A stretch of DNA of 33,337 nt from Deltaproteobacteria bacterium (GTDB lineage Bacteria; Desulfobacterota_B; Binatia; UBA9968): assembly GCA_016193385.1 (NCBI GenBank), contig JACPSF010000224.1, positions 1 to 33,337 of the forward strand. The letters run 5' to 3'. This document shows positions 14,711 to 21,929 of the stretch, in pieces. A program made the position numbers and the translations under genes. Within the stretch, counting starts at the first letter, position 1, and the number at the start of each line of letters is the position of its first letter. The notes below the pieces were generated by a model, which was not told the DNA's origin, did no database searches, and saw nothing but the letters and a program-made list of their open reading frames with translations.

Positions 14711-15817
14711 ATGGAAGTTAAGGCTAAGCGAGAAAAGTTTCTCGCGACGCTCTATTGGACACAAAGCATCGTCGAGCGGCGCAACACGATGCCGATTTTG
14801 GCTAACGTGCTGGTGGAAGCAAGCAAAGGAACCCTGCGGATCACCGCAACCGATCTTGAAGTTGGGGTGCGAGGGAGCCTTGAGGCCGAAGTGTCCCAGG
14901 AAGGGATGGTCACCCTGAATGCAAAGAAATTCTACGAAATCGTTCGGGAGGCCCCGGAAGAGACCATACAGTTGAGAAGGTTGGAAAACGAGTGGGTGGA
15001 GATTAGGAGCGGCAAATCGATTTTTAAGGTGGTGGGGCTAGACGCCCGTGAATTCCCTCAGTTTCCTCGCTTCGACGGGGAGAGGTTGTCGGCTGCCCCA
15101 GCGGGCGTTCTGAAAGAGATGATTGAAAAGACTCTCTTTTCGGTGTCTACGGACGAGACTCGCTACAATCTCAACGGGGTCTTTGTCGAGGAGCTGGCAG
15201 GGGGAAAAGCGCGCATGGTGGCCACTGACGGGCACCGGTTAGCTTTGGTGGAAAGGGATCTGGGGTCACTGGGCCTGGACAAAGGGGTCATTCTACCACG
15301 CAAGGGCTTGGCAGAGCTCAAGAAGGTTTTGGAGGGTTCGGACGGTGGCGTGGCGTCACTTGGCTTTAAAGAGAATATGGGTCTGGTTGTAAAAGAAGAC
15401 GTTGAACTCTTTATGCGGCTAATTGATGGGGAGTTTCCGGACTATAACAAAGTTATTCCTACGGATAACCCGCATAAGGTAAAAATAGAACAGGAAGCGC
15501 TCCACCAAGCTCTGCGCAGGGTATCGATCCTTTCGAGCGAGCGATATAAGGGGGTCAAGATGGAACTGACGGAGGGGAAAGTGGCGATCTCGACCAGTAA
15601 CCCCGACCTCGGAGAGGCGGTGGAAGAGATCGAGGTGGAGTATCAGGGGAAATCGTTGACCGTCGGCTTCAATGCGCGCTATCTGATGGATGTCCTGAGT
15701 GTTTTGGGCGCCGGCAACGAAATCGAACTCTCGCTAAAGGACGAAGTGAGCCCCAGCCTGTTGCGCAAGGCGGGAGACGACGGGTATCTCTACGTCGTGA
15801 TGCCAATGCGGCTGTAG
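14711..15817 (+). CDS. dnaN: DNA polymerase III subunit beta (sliding clamp)
   Basis: This 368-residue protein forms the ring-shaped clamp that tethers DNA polymerase III. It has three repeated clamp domains. Typical segments are RRNTMPILANVLVEA near residue 22, ETRYNLNGVFVE, RMVATDGHRLALVER, DGEFPDYNKVIP, and the C-terminal YVVMPMRL that shapes the partner-binding pocket. AGGAGG stands close before ATG 14711. It lies downstream of dnaA across the origin core. recF and gyrB, the usual next genes, are absent, and a convergent gene ends only 24 bp after the dnaN stop. Confidence 0.98.
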   Translation: MEVKAKREKFLATLYWTQSIVERRNTMPILANVLVEASKGTLRITATDLEVGVRGSLEAEVSQEGMVTLNAKKFYEIVREAPEETIQLRRLENEWVEIRSGKSIFKVVGLDAREFPQFPRFDGERLSAAPAGVLKEMIEKTLFSVSTDETRYNLNGVFVEELAGGKARMVATDGHRLALVERDLGSLGLDKGVILPRKGLAELKKVLEGSDGGVASLGFKENMGLVVKEDVELFMRLIDGEFPDYNKVIPTDNPHKVKIEQEALHQALRRVSILSSERYKGVKMELTEGKVAISTSNPDLGEAVEEIEVEYQGKSLTVGFNARYLMDVLSVLGAGNEIELSLKDEVSPSLLRKAGDDGYLYVVMPMRL

Positions 15818-15841
15818 AGGCGGCCACCGTGGAGTAAGCGT

Positions 15842-16711
15842 CTAACTTCTGTAGCGAGCGTCGAGAGCATATTTCTCGCCCAGGCCGACGACTTCATGAA
15901 ACTCGTCAAAGGGCATTAGGCGGTCGAGGATTCCTTGAGTTGTTCCCTGCGCACGTAGCGTGCCGTAAACCTCTTTGAGTGCCTTGGCTGAGGCGTAAAG
16001 CGGGGCGAGCGGCCAGACAATCATTTGAAATCCTAACTCACTCAGCTCCTCGGGTGACATAAGCGGGGTGACGCCGCGTTCGATCATGTTGGCGACGAGA
16101 GGCCCGGGGACGGCCTGGGCTATTTCGCGCATCTCTTCTTTCGTCTCAGGCGCCTCTATAAAGACAGCGTCCGCGCCTTCGTGCTTAAAGGCGACGCCTC
16201 GCCGAATCGCCTCTTTGAGTCCGAGAGCCTGCCGCGCGTCCGTGCGCGCGACGACGAAGAGGTCGCCGCCTTCCCTCGCCTCCAGAGCCGCCGTGAGCTT
16301 CTTGAGATGCTCCTCAAGCGGGATCACCGCTTTACCTTTCATGTGGCCGCAGCGCTTAGGCCATACTTGATCCTCGAGGAACAGCCCTGCAGCGCCAGCG
16401 CGGATGAGCTCTTTGACCGTACGAATGACATTGATGGCGTTGCCATAGCCGGTGTCGGCATCGACGATGACAGGCTGCTCGACTACACCGCAGATCCGCC
16501 GCGCTCCTGCAAGCATCTCGGTTTGCGTGAGCAGGCCGAAGTCAGGCTCGCCAAGCAGCGTCGCCGATAAGCTATACCCGGTGGTGAAAATGACCTCGAA
16601 GCCGGCGCGGGCAGCGAGCTTGGCGCTAAGCGCATCGTAAACACCGGGCATGAGCAGGACGGTTTTTTGCTTGAGTAACGCGCGTATTTGAGCAGCCTGA
16701 TGATGTGCCAT
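15842..16711 (-). CDS. Isocitrate lyase/PEP mutase family enzyme (methylisocitrate-lyase- or oxaloacetate-decarboxylase-like)
   Basis: This 289-residue enzyme of the PEP-mutase/isocitrate-lyase superfamily cleaves or rearranges C-C or C-P bonds of small 2-oxo acids. DADTGYGN (84-91) binds the magnesium, EDQ lies at 113-115, and the loop KRCGHMKGK (119-127) carries the catalytic Cys121 found in lyases and absent from true PEP mutases. ARTDA is at 155-159. The single-domain length fits PrpB or carboxyvinyl-carboxyphosphonate mutase relatives. AAGGAGG directly precedes ATG 16711. Upstream on the same strand are an SDR protein and a binding-fold protein. There is no methylcitrate synthase nearby, so a propionate role is not supported, and many such solitary members are promiscuous lyases. 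Confidence 0.85.
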   Translation of the reverse strand: MAHHQAAQIRALLKQKTVLLMPGVYDALSAKLAARAGFEVIFTTGYSLSATLLGEPDFGLLTQTEMLAGARRICGVVEQPVIVDADTGYGNAINVIRTVKELIRAGAAGLFLEDQVWPKRCGHMKGKAVIPLEEHLKKLTAALEAREGGDLFVVARTDARQALGLKEAIRRGVAFKHEGADAVFIEAPETKEEMREIAQAVPGPLVANMIERGVTPLMSPEELSELGFQMIVWPLAPLYASAKALKEVYGTLRAQGTTQGILDRLMPFDEFHEVVGLGEKYALDARYRS

Positions 16712-16747
16712 AGTTTCCTCCTTGATAAAGCTTGAAGCGGCGGGCGG

Positions 16748-17455
16748 TTAGAACTTTTCCATGTAAGGGCGGATATCGATCTCGTGCGTCCACGCGTTCT
16801 TGGGCTGTCTGTAGGCGTGGATGATGGCGTCGGCGATGGCGTCGGGGGGAATGGTGGTGTCGCTTGGCCGGTCCGGCTCGCGGGCGCGCAGTCTGGGCGT
16901 TTCGATTTGACCGTCCACCACCACGTGGACCACATGGATGCCTTTCGGATGGAACTCGCGGGCCAGAGCCTGGCCGAGCATGCGCAGCGAGGATTTGGCG
17001 ATTGCTAGAGGGGCAAAGCCGGCGCGGCCGCGCAACGAGGCCGTGGCCCCGGTGAGCGAGATGAAACCGTGGCCAGCCTTGAGCATGTCCGGGATGACTG
17101 CTTGAGCCAGGTGGACGGCCCCCATGGTTCCCACCTCGAAGGATTGGCGGATCACTTCGGGGTCAAGATCGAGGAAGGCGCCGCGCCCGAAACCACTGGC
17201 ATTATAGGCGAGCACGGTGATGTTCCCGAGGCCACTGCGGATTTTTGCCACCGTCTCGCGGGCCGCCTGTCGGTCAGTAACATCGACCGGGACCACCAAC
17301 GCCTTGCCTTTCATGGCTTGGATCTGGCTGGCGACGGGCTCGCTTGACTCGGCGCGACGCGAAAGGAGCCCCACCGAGAAACCCTCGCGGGCGAGGGCGC
17401 GCGCCAGCGAGGCGCCGAGCCCGGGACCGACACCGGCGACGATAGCGGCTTCCAC
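16748..17455 (-). CDS. SDR-fold protein lacking the catalytic tyrosine
   Basis: This 235-residue protein has the short-chain dehydrogenase fold. GVGPGLGASLARALAREGF (8-26) is the dinucleotide loop, with PDVT-like VDVT at 57-60 and NASG at 85-88. The usual Tyr-x-x-x-Lys reads L150-A-I-A-K154: the lysine remains but tyrosine is replaced by leucine, and the serine position is probably a threonine (T138). A known SDR branch has this change, so it is not damage in itself, but classical hydride transfer is doubtful. The start is GTG 17455, eight bases after the preceding gene's stop, so the two are probably co-transcribed. The role is unknown. Confidence 0.82.
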   Translation of the reverse strand: MEAAIVAGVGPGLGASLARALAREGFSVGLLSRRAESSEPVASQIQAMKGKALVVPVDVTDRQAARETVAKIRSGLGNITVLAYNASGFGRGAFLDLDPEVIRQSFEVGTMGAVHLAQAVIPDMLKAGHGFISLTGATASLRGRAGFAPLAIAKSSLRMLGQALAREFHPKGIHVVHVVVDGQIETPRLRAREPDRPSDTTIPPDAIADAIIHAYRQPKNAWTHEIDIRPYMEKF

Positions 17456-17461
17456 GGCGAC

Positions 17462-18427
17462 TTAACCTTTCGGACTGGGATAGATGAACAACTCTTCGAG
17501 GGCCATTAATTTGCCGATCAAGCCTTGCTCGTACGAATACTGCATCAGGGTCGCTAAATTTTTCCGATTCGCCTCGCCGAGGCCATAAGCCCACGGGTCC
17601 TTTCCGATAATGGCCTCCTGCTCCTCGAGCGCATGGCGAAACCAGGCGAGCGGGACGACCCGTGGGTTCTCCATCCTCTTATAGGCTACCTCTTTAGCGC
17701 GCTGGAAGGCCTGCAAGAGGTTCAGCGGGACCCATGGATATTTCTCGACGACCTCTTGCCTGATCGCGGTCGTGTGCATGATGGGGAAGATGGCGGTCCG
17801 TTTGAAGTATTCCACCTCCAATTCTTTGTAATTTTCGAACAACCTCCCGACCCTCGGATCGCGGTCCAGGATCGGCTGGAGGATGTCGGGGTGGATCACC
17901 GCGTCGAGTTCCCCATCGAGCAACATTCCCTCGACGGTTTTTCCCTTCGGAATCCATTCCAGCTTGAGGTCCTGAGGGGGAGTGAATTCGACCTCCTCTT
18001 TGTCCTCTTTATACCAGCAGATCTTTCGGTGCGGGGCACCATATTCGTGCTCGAGGATCCCCCGGACCCAGAGGTTGTTCGTTGCCTGGTAGTTCCTCAG
18101 GCCCACCCTTCTGCCGATCAGGTCCGTGGGCTTTTGGATCCCTTTGTTGACGTTGATGAAGACAAAGCCGTGGCGAAACCTGCGGTGCAGAAAGACGGGG
18201 ATCGCCACGAACGGAAGGCCCATGAATTTCGCTCTCAGGTAGTTGGACATGGACAGCTCGGCGACATCGAACTCCCGGTCACGGATCATGCGCCAGTGGC
18301 GTACGGAGGAGATCATGTCGGTCAGAACCGTGAGCTCGATCCCGTCGGGCTGAACGGTTCCTTCCTTTAAGGCGCGTATGATCTCGTAATCGCCGCAGGC
18401 CAAAGTTAAATGGAGTTTTTTGGACAT
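17462..18427 (-). CDS. 4,5-dihydroxyphthalate-decarboxylase-like / periplasmic-binding-fold protein
   Basis: This 321-residue protein resembles the Pht5-like group: LTLACGDYEIIRALKEGTVQPDGIELTVL at the N-terminus, FDVAELSMSNYL, LPFVAIPVFLHRRFRHGFVFIN, and GKTVEGMLLDGELDAVIHP. The fold is that of substrate-binding proteins, but there is no signal peptide: the protein starts MSKKLHLTLACG with no hydrophobic helix. A cytoplasmic enzyme or a ligand-binding protein is therefore both possible. Genes of this type are often annotated either as decarboxylases or as ABC binding proteins. It opens a minus-strand cluster with the SDR and PEP-mutase-family genes, which suggests aromatic or organic acid metabolism. 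The substrate cannot be read from sequence. Confidence 0.75.
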   Translation of the reverse strand: MSKKLHLTLACGDYEIIRALKEGTVQPDGIELTVLTDMISSVRHWRMIRDREFDVAELSMSNYLRAKFMGLPFVAIPVFLHRRFRHGFVFINVNKGIQKPTDLIGRRVGLRNYQATNNLWVRGILEHEYGAPHRKICWYKEDKEEVEFTPPQDLKLEWIPKGKTVEGMLLDGELDAVIHPDILQPILDRDPRVGRLFENYKELEVEYFKRTAIFPIMHTTAIRQEVVEKYPWVPLNLLQAFQRAKEVAYKRMENPRVVPLAWFRHALEEQEAIIGKDPWAYGLGEANRKNLATLMQYSYEQGLIGKLMALEELFIYPSPKG

Positions 18428-18531
18428 GCGGTTTATCTAGCACGGTTTGCCGCGATTTTCCAAATGGGGTAGGCGGCTTTTATTTTGGCGGCTAAAAATG
18501 GTAAAGTCGCGTCGCATAGAAGGGAGAACCT

Positions 18532-19515
18532 ATGAGATTACGAACGCTCTTTTTTGCAACCGTTCTCATGCTGGTGGTTTCTACCGGACCGCTGCGGGCC
18601 CAGACCAAGGTCCGGATCAACTGGACCGCTGTTACCGGCGCTCAGAGCGGTGTTTATGTCGCCCAGGAGGAAGGGCTCTTTAAGAAAAATGGCCTGGAGG
18701 TGGAACTGATCCACATTCCCTCTAGCTCCAGAGGCATTCAGGCGATACTCGCCGGAGAGCTCGCCTTCTCCACCATGGATGGGCTGAACGCCGTGCAAGC
18801 GAATCTCAAAGGGGCGGGATTGGCGCTGGTTGCCGGCGCGACCAACCGCTTCGTCTTCTCTCTCATGTCGCGTCCCGAGATTAAAAAGATAAGCGATCTT
18901 AAGGGCAAAAAGATCGGCATCACCCGTATCGGCTCTTCCACGCACACGGCAACCCTGTACGCCCTTAGCCAGGCCGGTCTTAAGACCGGCGACTATCAGA
19001 TTCTCCCTCTAATGGAGGTGCCCAATATCTTTACTGCCCTCGTAGCCGGACAGATCGATGCCGGGACTGTCTCTCCACCTACCAATAGCCGGGCGCGCAA
19101 GGCAGGTTTGAATGAACTGATGAATCTGGCTAAAGAGGGGCCCGAGTATGTCTCGGTGGCTATTGGAACGTCTCGCTCCTATATCAAGGCCAACGAGGAT
19201 ACCGTTCGACGCGTAGTGCGCGCCTATGCCGAGGCTCTCTATCTTTTCAAAACGAACAAAACGGTTGCCATCAGAGTCTTGGGAAAATATACCAGGGTGA
19301 AAGAACAGGATATTCTGGAAGACGCCTACAGCCAATTCCACGACTATCTGGAGAGTATCCCCTACGTCAGTACGAAAGGGATGGAGGCGATAATCTCGGA
19401 AGCGGCGGAAAAGGATCCTGCGGCGAAGCAATCAAAGCCGGAAGATTTCCTTGACATGCGCTTTGTCGCGGAGCTGGACAAAGAGGGCTTTTTCAAAAAG
19501 TTATGGGGGAAATAA
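18532..19515 (+). CDS. Exported NMT1/THI5/SsuA-type substrate-binding protein
   Basis: This 327-residue protein begins with a signal peptide (MRLRTLFFATVLMLVVSTG, cleavage near LRA-Q). The mature part is a TauA/SsuA/NMT1-like ligand-binding protein: KVRINWTAVTGAQSGVYVAQEEGLFKKNGLEVELI, then AGELAFSTMDGLNAV, then DLKGKKIGITRIGSSTHT, then LVAGQIDAGTVSPP. GGGAGA stands seven bases before ATG 18532. It is a lone gene: no ABC permease or ATPase is adjacent, and a convergent gene ends 11 bp after its stop. Ligands of relatives include sulfonates, pyrimidine precursors and aromatic acids. None can be assigned here. Confidence 0.88.
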   Translation: MRLRTLFFATVLMLVVSTGPLRAQTKVRINWTAVTGAQSGVYVAQEEGLFKKNGLEVELIHIPSSSRGIQAILAGELAFSTMDGLNAVQANLKGAGLALVAGATNRFVFSLMSRPEIKKISDLKGKKIGITRIGSSTHTATLYALSQAGLKTGDYQILPLMEVPNIFTALVAGQIDAGTVSPPTNSRARKAGLNELMNLAKEGPEYVSVAIGTSRSYIKANEDTVRRVVRAYAEALYLFKTNKTVAIRVLGKYTRVKEQDILEDAYSQFHDYLESIPYVSTKGMEAIISEAAEKDPAAKQSKPEDFLDMRFVAELDKEGFFKKLWGK

Positions 19516-19526
19516 ACGAGTGCCGC

Positions 19527-20228
19527 TCAACCGCCTCTTCTGTCCCTCTTTGCCCGCCGAACGAAATAGTCCCACATGGAGTCCAACCGATGTGGCGTGT
19601 AGATCTGCTCGTATTTGAGCTTCGCCTCTTCATCGCTGGTCCACGAGGGCTCGCCGGAGGCCGTGGCGAGAAGTTGGATGCGCGCGGCCTTCTCTAGAAA
19701 GACCGCGTAGAGAGTTGCGTCCTGGATCGTTTGTCCCACTACCGTTGAGCCGTGGTTCTTCATGAGCACGCCGCGGCATTGGCCGAGGGTCTTTGCCACC
19801 TCTTTACCCCACTCGGGGGTGCGGATCAGGGCCGTGGTTTTGTCAAACAGGGGCAGGCCGTCGTGAAAGATGGAGCCTTCATGGCTGATCGGCCGAAGCG
19901 GCTGGCGTAGGGAGCCGAACGCCGTCGCGAAAGGCGGGTGAGAGTGAACGACGCAGTTGACATCGGGTCGGGCCTTGTAGATCTCCGTGTGGATGAAGAT
20001 CTCGGAGTGGCGCTCGTATTTTCCCTCGATCTTTTTTCCGTCCAAGTTGCAGACGATGATGTGCTGCGGCCGGATCTCCTCGAAGCCGAAGCTGTGGGGT
20101 TTCATTAGTATCTTATCCTGTTTCGGGATGCGTACCGAGACATGGCCGAGGATATTGTCCCAGTGGCCTTCGATAGCCAGGATGTTGCAGGAGTATGCCA
20201 AAGTTTCCTTGAGTTCTTTTAGGTTCAT
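19527..20228 (-). CDS. Class II aldolase/adducin family protein
   Basis: This 233-residue zinc-dependent aldolase-type protein is related to L-fuculose-phosphate aldolase. ATG 20228 is chosen because GGAG precedes it at six bases. A longer reading adds 14 residues from the upstream repeat array. The metal site is present: Glu76 (HSEIFIH), His95 and His97 (HSHPPF), and His159 (KNHGS). Members cleave phosphorylated or free hydroxy-acids, or decarboxylate. The gene is last in a minus-strand set after an aldehyde dehydrogenase and an aryl-CoA ligase, so a step in catabolism of an aromatic or C3/C4 fragment is plausible but unproven. Confidence 0.87.
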   Translation of the reverse strand: MNLKELKETLAYSCNILAIEGHWDNILGHVSVRIPKQDKILMKPHSFGFEEIRPQHIIVCNLDGKKIEGKYERHSEIFIHTEIYKARPDVNCVVHSHPPFATAFGSLRQPLRPISHEGSIFHDGLPLFDKTTALIRTPEWGKEVAKTLGQCRGVLMKNHGSTVVGQTIQDATLYAVFLEKAARIQLLATASGEPSWTSDEEAKLKYEQIYTPHRLDSMWDYFVRRAKRDRRGG

Positions 20229-20240
20229 TCTGTCTCCTTC

Positions 20241-20296
20241 AAGTTTTAAGTGTTGAGTTTTGAGTCGCAACTAAAAACTGGGAACTCAAAACGGAA
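20241..20296. repeat. Tandem heptamer array (8 x 7 bp) filling an operon gap
   Basis: Eight 7-bp units in register: AAGTTTT, AAGTGTT, GAGTTTT, GAGTCGC, AACTAAA, AACTGGG, AACTCAA, AACGGAA. The first four begin RAGT and the rest AAC, which makes the array partly self-complementary: GTTTTGAGT (20257-20265) pairs with ACTCAAAAC (20284-20292). It occupies nearly all of the 73-bp gap between the CoA ligase and aldolase genes. Confidence 0.8.
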
Positions 20297-20301
20297 ACCT
20301 A

Positions 20302-21840
20302 TTATTGACTGCGCAGTTTGAATCTCTGGATTTTGCCTGTCACCGTTTTGGGCAGCTCTTCGGCGAATTCGACCCAGCGGGGGTATTTATAGGGGGCCAG
20401 CTTGTTTTTGACCAGGGACTGGAGCTCGGCTTTGAGCTGGTCGCTTGGTTGGTATTCGCTTTTCAAAACGACGTAGGCCTTCGGCTTCAACAGACCATCC
20501 TGGTCTGCTTGTCCCGTAACCGCGGCCTCCAGGACCGCAGCGTGCTCGAGCAGCGTGTTTTCGATTTCGATGGGCGAGACCCACATGCCTCCGACCTTCA
20601 GCATGTCATCCGAGCGCCCGCAGTACCAGTAGTAGCCCTCTTCATCGCGGTAGTAGGTGTCTCCGGTCTTCAGCCATTCCCCCAGCATGGTTTTCTTGGT
20701 TTGCTCGTGCTTGTTCCAGTAGTAGGGAGAGTTGGCCTCCCCTTTGACCAGTAAATTTCCCACCTTTCCCACGGGGACCTCCCGGCCTTCCTCATCCACG
20801 ATCTTGGCTTCGAAGGCCGGTGTGACCTCGCCGCTGCTGCCCGCCTTTGCCCGCCCCGGTCGGTTGGCCAGAAAATCGTGTGTCGCCTCCGTGGAACCGA
20901 CCACGTCCAGAAGCTCAAGTCCGAACTTGTCCTTCCATTGATGGAACAGGGTGGGGGGGAGGGGTTCCCCGGAGGAGAGACAGATTCTGAGCGAACTGAG
21001 ATCGTATCTCTTTTCCACGCGGAGTAGCCGGGCATAAAGCGTAGGCACCGAAAAGAAAAAGGTGGGTCGGTATTTCTCGATGACCCGCAGGACCTTGTCC
21101 GGTTCGGGGCGCTCCGGCCAAAGCACGGTAGAGGCACCGAAGCGAAAAGGGAAATAGAGAGAATTGCCCAGGCCGTAGGAGAAGAACAGCTTTGAAGCAG
21201 AGAAACAGATGTCGTCTTCTCTCATTCCCAAGACCGGTTTTGCAAAGAGGTCGGTGACGGTGATCATGTCGTGTTGGAGATGGACTGCGCCTTTGGGGTT
21301 GCCGGTGCTGCCCGAGGTGTAGTTCCACATGACGACGTCGTCCCTGCTGGTGGGTTCGGCTTCCAAGATGCCAGAGGCCTTGGAAATCAGGGCGTCGTAG
21401 GAGAGAGCCTTCCCCCTGGGCTTTCCTATCACGATAACGTGCTTCAGATAGCGGGATTGGTCCCAGATCGGTTCTACCTCCGAGCGGGAAGATTCATGGA
21501 AGATTAAAACCCGGGCTCGGCTATCACGGACCAGGTAGGCGTAGTCGCGAGCCTTCATCCAGGGATTGGTGGGGATGGGGACGGCGCCAATCTTTATGGC
21601 GCCGAAAAAGCTAAAAGCAAATTCTGGAGAATCGGGCAGGACAAGAAGGACCCGTTGTTCGATCTCAACTCCCAGCTCTTTGAGGGCGTTGCCCGTCTGG
21701 TTTACCTTTTCGAAGAGATCCTGATACGTGAATTTCTCATCCTGAAAATAGATGGCGGTCTTCTTCCCGCGACCCTGGCGAATGTTCTCATCCACGAAGG
21801 TGGTGGCCGCGTTATAGATGTCGGGAAGATCGAGTTTCAT
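20302..21840 (-). CDS. Benzoate-CoA ligase family acyl-CoA synthetase
   Basis: This 512-residue adenylate-forming enzyme probably activates an aromatic acid to its CoA thioester using ATP. The A3 loop YTSGSTGNPKG lies at 174-184. VVGSTEATHDFLANRPG matches the benzoate-CoA ligase pattern of STE followed by a hydrophobic pocket. LKTGDTYYRDEEGYYWYCGRSDDMLKVGGMWVSPIEIE is the hinge and is highly typical of this family. The C-terminal catalytic lysine is Lys503 in VTGKIQR. ATG 21840, preceded by GAGGAGAG, is preferred to an in-frame start nine codons upstream inside repeat sequence. It lies between an aldehyde dehydrogenase and a class II aldolase gene on the same strand. 2-Aminobenzoate or hydroxybenzoate ligation is an equally possible specificity. 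Confidence 0.87.
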   Translation of the reverse strand: MKLDLPDIYNAATTFVDENIRQGRGKKTAIYFQDEKFTYQDLFEKVNQTGNALKELGVEIEQRVLLVLPDSPEFAFSFFGAIKIGAVPIPTNPWMKARDYAYLVRDSRARVLIFHESSRSEVEPIWDQSRYLKHVIVIGKPRGKALSYDALISKASGILEAEPTSRDDVVMWNYTSGSTGNPKGAVHLQHDMITVTDLFAKPVLGMREDDICFSASKLFFSYGLGNSLYFPFRFGASTVLWPERPEPDKVLRVIEKYRPTFFFSVPTLYARLLRVEKRYDLSSLRICLSSGEPLPPTLFHQWKDKFGLELLDVVGSTEATHDFLANRPGRAKAGSSGEVTPAFEAKIVDEEGREVPVGKVGNLLVKGEANSPYYWNKHEQTKKTMLGEWLKTGDTYYRDEEGYYWYCGRSDDMLKVGGMWVSPIEIENTLLEHAAVLEAAVTGQADQDGLLKPKAYVVLKSEYQPSDQLKAELQSLVKNKLAPYKYPRWVEFAEELPKTVTGKIQRFKLRSQ

Positions 21841-21862
21841 CTCTCCTCGCTTCGCTCGGAAT

Positions 21863-21918
21863 CTCAAATCTCAGATCTCAAATTTCAAATCGGAGATATG
21901 AGATGTGCAATTTGAGAT
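21863..21918. repeat. Tandem heptamer array (8 x 7 bp) in the next operon gap
   Basis: Eight 7-bp units in register: CTCAAAT, CTCAGAT, CTCAAAT, TTCAAAT, CGGAGAT, ATGAGAT, GTGCAAT, TTGAGAT. Every unit ends in AT, and the early units are complementary to the late ones (ATCTCAAA against TTTGAGAT). It fills much of the 89-bp gap between the aldehyde dehydrogenase and CoA ligase genes. It shares period and design with the array at 20241-20296 but uses different words. Confidence 0.8.
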
Positions 21919-21929
21919 CTCGGAGGCGG

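Noticed and set aside
15818..15841. Terminator between dnaN and the convergent lyase gene
   Set aside because: The 24-bp gap has no stem-loop or T tract; termination must occur inside one of the genes or be factor-dependent.
17633..18370. 245-codon plus-strand frame antisense to the 4,5-dihydroxyphthalate-decarboxylase-like gene
   Set aside because: The minus-strand protein has clear family motifs; the plus-strand product has none.
20241..21918. CRISPR array interpretation of the short tandem repeats
   Set aside because: Units of 7 bp without spacers and no cas genes; not CRISPR.
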